Shown here: piece after piece, positions 24,285 to 30,294 of the stretch
Position numbering within the stretch: the first letter of the stretch is position 1
Layout: each line of letters begins with the position of its first letter
IMG/VR virus record: IMGVR_UViG_3300034683_000039
Location: 1-32,092 of that record
Strand: one strand, 5' to 3'
Source: a virus
Length of the DNA: 32,092 bases
The notes under the pieces: model-generated
Told to the model about the DNA's origin: nothing
The model's database searches: none
What the model saw: the letters and a program-made list of their open reading frames with translations, nothing else
Translations under genes and position numbers: made by a program

Positions 24285-24773
24285 ATGAAAACGATAGGAG
24301 AAAAAATTAAGGAATTTCGCAAGGCTAATCGTTTATCACTACGAGATTTTGCTCGAAGGGCTGGATTAAGTCATGCGTATATTGCTAAACTGGAAAAAGA
24401 ATATGATCCAATTTCGAAAAAGAAAATAGAGCCGACGATGGATACAGTTACCAAGCTGGCGGAAGCAATGAATATGTCCGTTGAATCTTTGTTAGCTGAA
24501 ACTGGATATATAGAAGAGGGACAAGATGAGCATCGTCAAATAAAAACATGGCGTCCAGCGATAACGCCCAAGGACGAGAAGGACATTGCGAAAGACTTGG
24601 AGCGCATTATGAGCGACCTCACGCAAGCAGATGGGCTTATGTTTTACAATGAGCCGATGACGGACGAAGATAAAAAACTATTGCGCGATGCGATAGATGT
24701 TGGCTTGCGCGCAGTAAAGCAGCGCAATAAGGCCAGATATACGCCAAAGAAATATAGACGTAATAAAGCATGA
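24285..24773 (+). CDS. Lysogeny repressor (HTH type)
   Basis: This 162-aa protein has an N-terminal helix-turn-helix (IKEFRKANRLSLRDFARRAG, then LSHAYIAKLEKE, then VTKLAEAMNMSVESLLAETG) of the HTH_3 family. The C-terminal half (EDKKLLRDAIDVGLRAVKQR) is helical and lacks the self-cleaving Ser-Lys protease domain of lambda CI. Repressors of this shape are usually inactivated by an ImmA peptidase, which is encoded next. It starts at an ATG after AGGAGGTACGAACA and is transcribed divergently from the Cro-like gene. Confidence 0.9.
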   Translation: MKTIGEKIKEFRKANRLSLRDFARRAGLSHAYIAKLEKEYDPISKKKIEPTMDTVTKLAEAMNMSVESLLAETGYIEEGQDEHRQIKTWRPAITPKDEKDIAKDLERIMSDLTQADGLMFYNEPMTDEDKKLLRDAIDVGLRAVKQRNKARYTPKKYRRNKA

Positions 24774-24785
24774 GGTGGTAATAGC

Positions 24786-25229
24786 ATGTACTCTGATAGC
24801 AAGATTATATCTATAGCTGCCTGTCTTAAAAGAAAGTACAAGACGGATAATCCCTTTGACATTGCCGAAAACATGGACGTAGTTATCGTAAAACAGCCTT
24901 TAGGCAATGTTTGGGGATTATATAAGTACGTACGACGCAGTAAAGTAATATTTATAAATACAGAGCTTGAATACGTACAGCAGAAGTTTGCTTGTGGACA
25001 CGAACTGGGACATGCAATACTGCATCCAAGGGAGAACTGTTCGTTCCTCAAAGCATATACACTGCTTTCGGCAAGTCGGTTAGAGCAAGAGGCAAGCATC
25101 TTTGCCGCGTATTTACTGTGGCCCTCGGAAGATAATGATTTTTTTACATATGAACAATTACTTACTGTCCTGAAGGTAACCGAAAGTCCGGCTATATATG
25201 AAGCAGCCTTTGGAAAGGCTATTTTTTGA
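24786..25229 (+). CDS. immA: ImmA/IrrE-type metallopeptidase
   Basis: This 147-aa protein carries the zinc-protease motif HELGH (72-76), with His80 nearby and a likely third ligand at Glu102 in RLEQEASIFAAYLLWP. This is the ImmA/IrrE family signature. Such peptidases cleave the adjacent repressor after DNA damage and induce the prophage (known for ICEBs1 and phi105). It lies 12 bases after the repressor stop with a GAGGTGGTAATAGC site. The size is close to other short family members. Confidence 0.9.
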   Translation: MYSDSKIISIAACLKRKYKTDNPFDIAENMDVVIVKQPLGNVWGLYKYVRRSKVIFINTELEYVQQKFACGHELGHAILHPRENCSFLKAYTLLSASRLEQEASIFAAYLLWPSEDNDFFTYEQLLTVLKVTESPAIYEAAFGKAIF

Positions 25230-25270
25230 CATTGATGCAGAAAATTTATCCTGTGTTGGGCAATGTATGC

Positions 25271-25288
25271 AACAGGCTAAAGCCTGTT
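25271..25288 (+). terminator. Hairpin after the ImmA gene
   Basis: AACAGGC-TAAA-GCCTGTT is a perfect 7-bp hairpin that can extend by one more T-A pair. It lies 42 bases past the ImmA stop. The T-run is short (TTTAG), so it is a weak terminator or mRNA-end structure at best. Confidence 0.35.
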
Positions 25289-25321
25289 TAGCATAAATAA
25301 AGATTTATGGAGGTATTAAAT

Positions 25322-25519
25322 ATGGCAAATAAAGGTGGTTTCTCATGGAAACGTGCTACTGGCGTATCAAAGGCTAAATCTAATATATCAAGAAAGACTG
25401 GCATACCGACGACAAAGTCAGGCAGACAACGAAAAGCCGGATCTAGCATGGGATGCGGAATAATAGCATTGCTCGCTGTAGCTGCATTAACAGGAATTTG
25501 CTTATTGCTTTTGTTATGA
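25322..25519 (+). CDS. Small basic protein with one C-terminal membrane helix
   Basis: The ATG at 25322 follows GGAGGTATTAAAT, giving 65 aa. The first 42 residues are basic and hydrophilic (KGGFSWKRATGVSKAKSNI, SRKTGIPTTKSGRQRK). A clear hydrophobic helix ends the protein (GCGIIALLAVAALTGICLLL), so it is probably anchored with its basic head in the cytoplasm. I do not know its role. Its place between the repressor/ImmA pair and the integrase, in the lysogeny unit, suggests expression in the lysogen, for example in immunity or exclusion. Confidence 0.6.
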   Translation: MANKGGFSWKRATGVSKAKSNISRKTGIPTTKSGRQRKAGSSMGCGIIALLAVAALTGICLLLLL

Positions 25520-25553
25520 TATTGCAATATAAAATTTGAGAGGAGCCGCAAGA

Positions 25554-27122
25554 ATGAAAGCAGCAGCATATGTCCGATACAGCAGTGATAATCAACGTGA
25601 AGAAAGTATCGATGCTCAGATCCGCGCTATTCAGGAATATGCCGAACGCAACGGAATCGAAATAGTAAAGATATATCCTGATGAGGCCAAGTCAGCCACA
25701 ACGGATCAGCGGCCATATTTTTTGCAGATGATGAAAGATAGTGAGCTGGGTATATTTCAAGCCGTGATCGTGCATAAGCTGGACCGTTTTGCACGTAATA
25801 GATATGACAGCGCCTTCTATAAGCGGCAACTCAAAAAGAATGGCGTAAGGCTCATATCAGTACTTGAGCAGCTTGGTGACAGTCCAGAGTCTATCATCTT
25901 GGAAAGTGTTTTGGAGGGTATGGCTGAATACTACAGTAAGAATCTTGCAAGGGAAGTCATGAAAGGCATGAAGGAAACTGCTCTTCAAGCCAAGCATAAC
26001 GGCGGTATTCCGCCTCTAGGATATAACGTCGCTAAAGATAAGACATACGAAGTAAATGAAGGTGAGGCTGTAATAATACGCAAAATATTCGACATGTATC
26101 TTGAAGGATATGGATATTCGAGAATAGCTCAGGTTCTCAACGAACAGGGCTATCGGACTAAGAAAGGCAATACCTTCAGCAAGAATAACATATACGATAT
26201 TCTCAGAAACGAAAAGTACAAAGGCACTTATGTATTTAACAAAAGGACCAGCAAAAGCGAAGGTAAAAGGAATAACCATGCTTATAAGGAAAATGATGAT
26301 ATCGTTAGAATTCCTGGCGCAATGCCAGCAATAATAGATGAAATAACGTTTGACAAAGCACAGGAAAAATTAGATGGTAGAAGGAGTGGGCCAAGAATGA
26401 CTGGGAAAAGATATTATCTGCTAACAGGATTAGTGTTTTGTGGTGAATGCGGCAGTCCATATACCGGAAATGGTTATCGTCACGGCCGTGGCGGTAAGAA
26501 GTATGTAATATACTCCTGCACAAACAGGAAAAACAAAGGTAACTGCAAGAATAAATCTATTCGGCAGGATATATTAGAGCAAAGGGTTATTAATGAATTG
26601 CTTAATACTGTTTTTAGCAGTGCTGAAATTGAGGAAATTTCCGATAAGATTATAGAGTATGCTAAGAATTATTCATCTGAGGCTGCCGATGAAAGGGCAT
26701 ACATAGAAGATAAGATAAAAGAGATAAATAATAAAGTCAATAAGCTGTTAGATGCAATAGAAGAAGGCATAGCTGATAAGGAATTTACTAAACAAAGAAT
26801 GTCCCAATATAAGCTTGAATCATCACAATATCAGCAGAGGTTATCAGAACTAAGTTCTACCGATTATTCATGGGTCAACAGAGAAAATATCGCTGCTTAT
26901 ATACAGAAGTCAAAGGAGATTTTGCTTACCGGTGAACCTCAGGAAAAAAGGAAAGTGATTGAAACTTACGTTGATAAAGTAATAATCTACCCTGATAGGA
27001 TAGATATAGAGTTTAAGATTAATATGGACAGTGATATAGGTGGTGGAGGCGAACCCCTCTTAACAATAGCACTGTCCATATCTCTATCAAATTTATATCA
27101 TTATACAGCTGAATATCCATAA
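25554..27122 (+). CDS. int: Large serine recombinase (phage integrase)
   Basis: The ATG at 25554 follows GAGAGGAGCCGCAAGA, giving 522 aa. The resolvase domain begins AAYVRYSSDNQREES with catalytic Ser10 and has VIVHKLDRFARNRYDS (about 78-93). A recombinase domain (about 160-290) includes GGIPPLGYNV and YDILRNEKYKGTYVFNK. A zinc ribbon follows (FCGECG, then CTNRKNKGNC, about 303-333). A coiled coil (about 370-430) regulates directionality in this family. The enzyme integrates and excises the phage at att sites. The last 30 residues (GGGGEPLLTIALSISLSNLY) are overlapped by a possible attP. Confidence 0.94.
   Translation: MKAAAYVRYSSDNQREESIDAQIRAIQEYAERNGIEIVKIYPDEAKSATTDQRPYFLQMMKDSELGIFQAVIVHKLDRFARNRYDSAFYKRQLKKNGVRLISVLEQLGDSPESIILESVLEGMAEYYSKNLAREVMKGMKETALQAKHNGGIPPLGYNVAKDKTYEVNEGEAVIIRKIFDMYLEGYGYSRIAQVLNEQGYRTKKGNTFSKNNIYDILRNEKYKGTYVFNKRTSKSEGKRNNHAYKENDDIVRIPGAMPAIIDEITFDKAQEKLDGRRSGPRMTGKRYYLLTGLVFCGECGSPYTGNGYRHGRGGKKYVIYSCTNRKNKGNCKNKSIRQDILEQRVINELLNTVFSSAEIEEISDKIIEYAKNYSSEAADERAYIEDKIKEINNKVNKLLDAIEEGIADKEFTKQRMSQYKLESSQYQQRLSELSSTDYSWVNRENIAAYIQKSKEILLTGEPQEKRKVIETYVDKVIIYPDRIDIEFKINMDSDIGGGGEPLLTIALSISLSNLYHYTAEYP
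27022..27081. other. Candidate attP site overlapping the integrase 3' end
   Basis: ATATGGACAGTG (27022-27033) and CACTGTCCATAT (27070-27081) are perfect 12-bp inverted arms 36 bases apart. The 60-bp span suits a serine-integrase attP, and the centre (27051-27052) is the non-palindromic dinucleotide GA, as crossover dinucleotides must be. Location next to int is usual. No attB or attL/attR is available here, so this is inference. Confidence 0.45.
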
Positions 27123-27315
27123 AGTAAATACTACCTTTACCGCACGACCTCATGACAACGATTGCATTTAAGCCGAAATGGCATGGGTGGTATGTTTGTA
27201 CTTCTCTTTTATCTTTATTATTATCGCAAGATATTACAAGTTTAATTAGCAAAACGCCTATAAACCGCACAAAATAGGCAAATAAAAAATAGCAAGATAG
27301 TACATGAAATAAGTG
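27123..27315. other. Non-coding stretch between integrase and cassette promoter
   Basis: About 190 AT-rich bases without a credible gene. ORFs here are short and without ribosome sites. It may contain further integrase arm sites. I see no clear terminator for the integrase transcript. Confidence 0.5.
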
Positions 27316-27344
27316 TTGACTTATACGTATAGTATGCGTATAAT
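27316..27344 (+). promoter_or_regulatory. Strong cassette promoter
   Basis: TTGACT (27316-27321) and a perfect TATAAT (27339-27344) with an ideal 17-base spacer. It lies 64 bases before the first cassette gene. It would drive the three plus-strand genes independently of the phage switch. Confidence 0.88.
27321..27343. promoter_or_regulatory. Palindromic operator inside the cassette promoter
   Basis: TTATACGTATA-G-TATGCGTATAA is a 23-bp palindrome with ten of eleven pairs matching. It covers the spacer and -10 box, so a bound dimer would block RNA polymerase. I found no copy of it at the lysis/lysogeny switch. The third cassette protein has a ribbon-helix-helix-like N terminus and is a candidate binder. 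Confidence 0.7.
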
Positions 27345-27363
27345 ATACTCAGAGAGAGAAAAG

Positions 27364-27391
27364 AGCTGCGGGCACAATAAGGTGCCGGGCT
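27364..27391 (+). ncRNA. Leader hairpin of cassette gene 1
   Basis: GGCAC-AATAAG-GTGCC (27371-27386) forms a 5-bp stem, and AGC/GCT (27364-27366 with 27389-27391) can close it with an internal loop. It lies just before the AGGAG ribosome site of gene 1. Its role is unknown; mRNA 5' protection or translational control are possible. Confidence 0.45.
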
Positions 27392-27407
27392 AAAAGGAGA
27401 AGATGAA

Positions 27408-27851
27408 ATGAGGTACGAATTAGAAGCATGGAAAAACGTAGATTTACATGAAGATGGTGACTTTTGTGTTACCGCCATCGAACCTTTAGACAGCGATGGT
27501 GAATATGAGCCATTCGAACGTGCTAGGCTATATGGCTTCTGGACACCTCTGAATGGTACAGAAGTACCGGCCACGGCGGGGATAGAACTCGATGAGCCTG
27601 CTATTACTCCAGATGACATATTCTCGCGCGGTTGGTACGTACTAGAAATAGCAGCCGAGACAAGCACGTTCAGAGTTGTGCGCCGCTCACTATCGGATAC
27701 AGCCGCACAGCTAGCTTATAGTGATGCCCCGTTCGTGCTTGAGAAGCTTACAGAAGACGGTTGGCAGGCCATATGGGGACTGGACGAAATGTGTAGCACC
27801 ATAGAAGCATTGCAGCAGGTACCGCGAGAAATTTTAGCAGATTTGCTGTAA
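27408..27851 (+). CDS. Cassette protein 1, acidic, unknown function
   Basis: This 147-aa ORF starts at an ATG eight bases after AGGAG. It is strongly acidic, alternating short beta segments and loops: DGDFCVTAIEPLDSDGEYEP, then a middle part with RARLYGFWTPLNGTEVPAT and SRGWYVLEIAAETSTFRVV, and a helical C terminus (STIEALQQVPREILADLL). I recognise no family and see no signal peptide or membrane helix, so it is probably cytoplasmic. The last codons and stop are part of the 5' strand of a hammerhead-like ribozyme (27842-27925), so its mRNA end and the ribozyme fold together. Confidence 0.75.
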   Translation: MRYELEAWKNVDLHEDGDFCVTAIEPLDSDGEYEPFERARLYGFWTPLNGTEVPATAGIELDEPAITPDDIFSRGWYVLEIAAETSTFRVVRRSLSDTAAQLAYSDAPFVLEKLTEDGWQAIWGLDEMCSTIEALQQVPREILADLL

Positions 27852-27925
27852 CGCCCTGACGAGCCGCTGGCAACGGCGAAACCTAGGCCCCACCGAGTTG
27901 GGGTCGACGGTCGGCGAAAGCCAAA
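27842..27925 (+). ncRNA. Type I hammerhead ribozyme
   Basis: The core CUGACGA (27856-27862) and GAA plus A15.1 (27878-27881) match the hammerhead CUGANGA and GAAA. Inner stem I is CGCC/GGCG (27852-27855 with 27913-27916). Stem II is GCCG/CGGC (27863-27866 with 27874-27877, loop CUGGCAA). Stem III is ACC/GGU (27881-27883 with 27909-27911), then an internal loop (UA/GAC) and GGCCCCA/UGGGGUC (27886-27892 with 27899-27905). U27911-C27912 is the cleavage site (U-H). Outer stem I (UUUGCU 27842-27847 with AGCCAAA 27919-27925, one bulge) and an internal loop GUAA/AA complete a type I layout, open at stem I. Expected product ends are 27912 (cyclic phosphate) and 27913 (5'-OH). Structure read by eye; cleavage not tested. 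Confidence 0.82.
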
Positions 27926-27940
27926 AAAATTTTTTGGAGG
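27913..27940 (+). promoter_or_regulatory. Post-cleavage 5' hairpin and Shine-Dalgarno-masking stem of cassette gene 2
   Basis: The 3' cleavage product would begin GGC-GAAA-GCC (27913-27922), a small stem with a GNRA tetraloop. It uses the same GGCG that forms stem I before cleavage. Next, CCAAAAAA (27921-27928) is the perfect complement of TTTTTTGG (27930-27937), whose GG starts the GGAGG ribosome site (27936-27940). The two structures share C27921-C27922 and so compete. A switch in ribosome access is inferred. Confidence 0.45.
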
Positions 27941-27948
27941 TAATGACA

Positions 27949-28218
27949 ATGGCTAACAAAATAAACAAAGAGCAGGCAATAGAAATGCTGGAGGCAGCGC
28001 AAGAATCGTTGCAAAACAATGGATACCCGGCAATATATCGATATGAAGGACGTATCGATATATCAAGAGGAGATCGGTTCGGTACAGCCGAGCCGGTATA
28101 CAACCACGAGGCCGAGATACTCGTCGACACAGAAACATTAAAAGTGTTGTTAAACCCATACGACTATGACAGAGAGTCGGCAGTTGAAGCCTTAATGGAC
28201 ATGGTGAACGAAGAATAG
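27949..28218 (+). CDS. Cassette protein 2, small acidic, unknown function
   Basis: The ATG at 27949 is eight bases after GGAGG; another ATG two codons upstream is too close to that site. It encodes 89 aa. The N-terminal part is a helix (KINKEQAIEMLEAAQESLQN), the middle strand-rich (IDISRGDRFGTAEPVYNHEA), and the end acidic and helical (ESAVEALMDMVNEE). No family recognised, no membrane segment. Its leader contains the hammerhead ribozyme and a competing stem over the ribosome site, so its translation could depend on ribozyme folding or cleavage. Confidence 0.7.
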   Translation: MANKINKEQAIEMLEAAQESLQNNGYPAIYRYEGRIDISRGDRFGTAEPVYNHEAEILVDTETLKVLLNPYDYDRESAVEALMDMVNEE

Positions 28219-28224
28219 CCTATA

Positions 28225-28283
28225 GCCCCGCCGGTGGCTTTGTTACCGGCTCATAAATTCAGCGGCACCGGCTGTGACGGGGT
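28225..28283 (+). ncRNA. Structured leader of cassette gene 3 with alternative stems
   Basis: A three-way junction can form from 28225-28230/28278-28283 (6 bp), CCGGU/ACCGG (28231-28235 with 28245-28249) and CAGC/GCUG (28260-28263 with 28271-28274). Alternatively GCCGGUG (28230-28236) pairs with CACCGGC (28266-28272). The two exclusive pairings resemble a riboswitch or attenuator layout, but no known class is recognised. It lies between the gene 2 stop and the gene 3 AAGGAG site. Confidence 0.45.
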
Positions 28284-28302
28284 GCGGATAGAAGGAGAAA
28301 TA

Positions 28303-28818
28303 ATGAAAAAGAATATCTATGTAAAAGATGAAGACGCCTCAATATTCGAAGAGGCGGAGCGGTTAGCCGGCAGTGAAAGTTTGAGCAGTATCATCGCCAC
28401 AGCCTTGAAGCAATACATAGAGGACAAAAAGGCTGAGGAAGAAATAGTTTTAGAAGTCGGCAATTGGAGACCACGCGGCGCAAATGACACGCGGAAGGTG
28501 GCCTTCAAAGGCCGCCTGTTAGCCGACGGCACTGACTTCTGCGGCCAGACAATGAGCCGCGATGACAGGGGAACAGACTGGGCCATATATCAGACTAGTA
28601 AAGGTAAGTTTCTGATATACTGGAAGAATTGGTCGAGGTGGGAAAATGAAAGCGATAGTGCCGACTACACTATCGTCGATGAACTGCCGGAGCCTGACAC
28701 AACGTTTATAGGCGATAGCGGCCTATATACAGAAAGCAGCGGTAACATTCCAGCCAGCATCGTTGAAGATGCTGCAAAAGCGCTAGGGCAAAACCTAGTG
28801 AAGCGGCTGGACATATGA
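28303..28818 (+). CDS. EXLDI-like protein with ribbon-helix-helix-like N terminus
   Basis: The ATG at 28303 is five bases after AAGGAG, giving 171 aa. The first 46 residues read strand-helix-helix (KKNIYVKDEDASIFEEAERL, SESLSSIIATALKQYIEDKK), like ribbon-helix-helix DNA-binding proteins and the opening of the EXLDI family. The middle part is beta-rich (KVAFKGRLLADGT, DWAIYQTSKGKFLIYWKNWS). The protein ends with KRLDI, which resembles the invariant C-terminal EXLDI motif but has Lys in place of Glu. It may autoregulate the cassette via the palindrome at 27321-27343; this is inference. The family itself has no established function that I know of. Confidence 0.6.
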   Translation: MKKNIYVKDEDASIFEEAERLAGSESLSSIIATALKQYIEDKKAEEEIVLEVGNWRPRGANDTRKVAFKGRLLADGTDFCGQTMSRDDRGTDWAIYQTSKGKFLIYWKNWSRWENESDSADYTIVDELPEPDTTFIGDSGLYTESSGNIPASIVEDAAKALGQNLVKRLDI

Positions 28819-28842
28819 GAGGTATAACACCTCTCTTTTTTT
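28817..28842 (+). terminator. Intrinsic terminator of the cassette
   Basis: GAGAGGT-ATAAC-ACCTCTC is a perfect 7-bp stem followed by seven T residues, starting inside the stop codon of the EXLDI-like gene. It ends the plus-strand cassette transcript. Confidence 0.92.
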
Positions 28843-28996
28843 ATGTCAATTTATCAGCCTTATCCTGCTTACGACATTTGCCTATATCGAGTTTTGTTAT
28901 GTGCATACAGTAATTCATATTACCGGCATGGATAAATTGAATACAGGTAAAATATGAGCGAATTAGGGGCATATCTATTTTTGGACATAAAAATAA
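28843..28996. other. Non-coding gap between converging transcription units
   Basis: About 150 bases between the cassette terminator and the late-operon terminator. I see no convincing gene, promoter or repeat. Short ORFs lack ribosome sites. Confidence 0.5.
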
Positions 28997-29031
28997 GCCT
29001 CTGCTATGATATTTGTTGCCATAGCAGAGGC
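28997..29031 (-). terminator. Late operon terminator
   Basis: GCCTCTGCTATG (28997-29008) pairs perfectly with CATAGCAGAGGC (29020-29031) over 12 bp with an 11-base loop. In the minus sense a U-rich TTATTTTTAT follows. It marks the end of the late transcript. Confidence 0.85.
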
Positions 29032-29060
29032 CATTTCTATGAAATAAGTAAAATGCGTAT

Positions 29061-29240
29061 CTATATTATATCACGTTCTTTATTTTTTTGCTCTGTTATT
29101 TCATCCCATATTAGTTTTTGTATCTTATTAATATGCCAGAGCACGTATGAGGCATAAATGGGATTTTCAAAAGCATCACTGTACTTATACCACACGTCAG
29201 CTAATTCTTGAATTGCTTCATTTGCTAATTCTTCATTCAC
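29061..29240 (-). CDS. Small helical protein downstream of the holin
   Basis: A 59-codon ORF starts at a GTG (ending at 29240) that overlaps the holin stop, with AGAAGG eight bases before it. It encodes a helical, acidic protein with several aromatic residues (LANEAIQELADVWYKYSDAF, then HINKIQKLIWDEITEQKNKE). It is the last gene before the late terminator. Function unknown. The GTG start and overlap support translation, but confidence is moderate because the ORF is short. Confidence 0.5.
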   Translation of the reverse strand: MNEELANEAIQELADVWYKYSDAFENPIYASYVLWHINKIQKLIWDEITEQKNKERDII

Positions 29241-29484
29241 CTTTTACACCTTCTATTGTATTTTTCACGCCACTATATAATCCAGATGCGGACAATCCCA
29301 TGGCCAATCCTACCAGGATGCCTTGTAAGATATCATTTGGTGCTATATAGATTACTCCAATTACTATGCCCAGTATAGCAGCAACTAATGCTGAGAATTT
29401 AACTGGTAATCCCAGCTGTTTCAATAGTTCTACTACTCCAACAATAAGTGGAATTATAACTACATCATATACTTCTATATCCAT
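29233..29484 (-). CDS. Holin
   Basis: This 83-aa protein has three hydrophobic stretches: DVVIIPLIVGVVELLKQLG (about 7-25), FSALVAAILGIVIGVIYIA (about 30-48) and ILQGILVGLAMGLSASGLY (about 52-70), with a short charged C terminus (KNTIEGVKGE). Size, layout and position next to the amidase fit a phage holin, which forms lesions in the cytoplasmic membrane so that endolysin reaches the wall. The start ATG follows AAAGAGGGGATAAAT. Confidence 0.82.
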   Translation of the reverse strand: MDIEVYDVVIIPLIVGVVELLKQLGLPVKFSALVAAILGIVIGVIYIAPNDILQGILVGLAMGLSASGLYSGVKNTIEGVKGE

Positions 29485-29502
29485 ATTTATCCCCTCTTTT
29501 CA

Positions 29503-30282
29503 TTATAGTAAATTTGCTGCTTTTTTGAATGAATCAAATCTATCAATACCAGTGCCCACCACAATAACTTTTTTAGCTTTCAATCCGCTAGAATTGTAAT
29601 CGCTCTGACGCATTATGGGTGCTTTGTATTTTTGGCCAACTAAAATAGCAGATAAAGCATCTATATCACCAGTATATACTACTATTGTATCCATATCTAT
29701 CTCACCCTCTTTTGGTGGATTAGAAGGCTTGGTTATCATAAATGGGATTTTCAAATATTCACATATTCCACGTGCTATACCATTAGCCACGGTTTGTCTA
29801 AAATCCGAATTGGCTAATTTCTTTTCTTCATTGGGATTGCTTATAAACGCAGTTTCTACTAGTATTGCGGGCATTAATGTTTTCCTCAATACCACAAAAT
29901 CCGCCTTCTTAACATCTGCTCTACTGGCCAAGCTAGTGGCTTTTACCAGAGATGCTTGTACTTTTCTAGCTAGTTTCTCCCCCTCTCCACCAAAGTCATA
30001 ACAATAAGTTTCCACTCCATGAGCTTGTTTATCTGTAAACGAATTACAATGGATACTTACAAAATAGTTAGCCCCCCATCGATTAGCAATAGCTGCTCTA
30101 TCGTCCAAATCTACAAATATATCAGTTGTTCTGGTATAATTTATTGTTATACCATTTATTGCCAATATGCCTCCCAGTCGTTTTGCGATGTCTAGATTTA
30201 CATCTTTTTCTTTTAGTCCACTTGGGCCAACTGCTCCTGGGTCTTTGCCTCCGTGTCCTGCATCAATCATTATTTTAGCCAT
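29503..30282 (-). CDS. N-acetylmuramoyl-L-alanine amidase (endolysin)
   Basis: This 259-aa protein has an Amidase_3 domain (about 1-180): IDAGHGGKDPG with zinc ligand His10, Glu25 in GLKEKDVNL, His78 in FVSIHCNSF, and catalytic Glu143 in ILVETAFISN. A Pro-rich linker (about 185-197, KPSNPPKEG) leads to a C-terminal module of about 60 residues (VVYTGDIDALSAILVGQKYK, VIVVGTGIDRFDSFKKAANL) that resembles the putative cell-wall-binding repeat type 2. It cuts the bond between the glycan and the peptide of peptidoglycan. No signal peptide, so release depends on the holin. Confidence 0.9.
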   Translation of the reverse strand: MAKIMIDAGHGGKDPGAVGPSGLKEKDVNLDIAKRLGGILAINGITINYTRTTDIFVDLDDRAAIANRWGANYFVSIHCNSFTDKQAHGVETYCYDFGGEGEKLARKVQASLVKATSLASRADVKKADFVVLRKTLMPAILVETAFISNPNEEKKLANSDFRQTVANGIARGICEYLKIPFMITKPSNPPKEGEIDMDTIVVYTGDIDALSAILVGQKYKAPIMRQSDYNSSGLKAKKVIVVGTGIDRFDSFKKAANLL

Positions 30283-30294
30283 TTTATCACCTTC

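Noticed and set aside
27019-27270. Minus-strand ORF overlapping the integrase end
   Set aside because: No ribosome site and overlaps the integrase coding end and the candidate attP.
28225-28300. HDV-like, pistol or twister ribozyme in the gene 3 leader
   Set aside because: The stems cannot be arranged as the required nested pseudoknot and the known conserved core bases are missing.
28954-29157. Plus-strand ORF across the late terminator
   Set aside because: It reads through the perfect 12-bp terminator hairpin and lacks a ribosome site.
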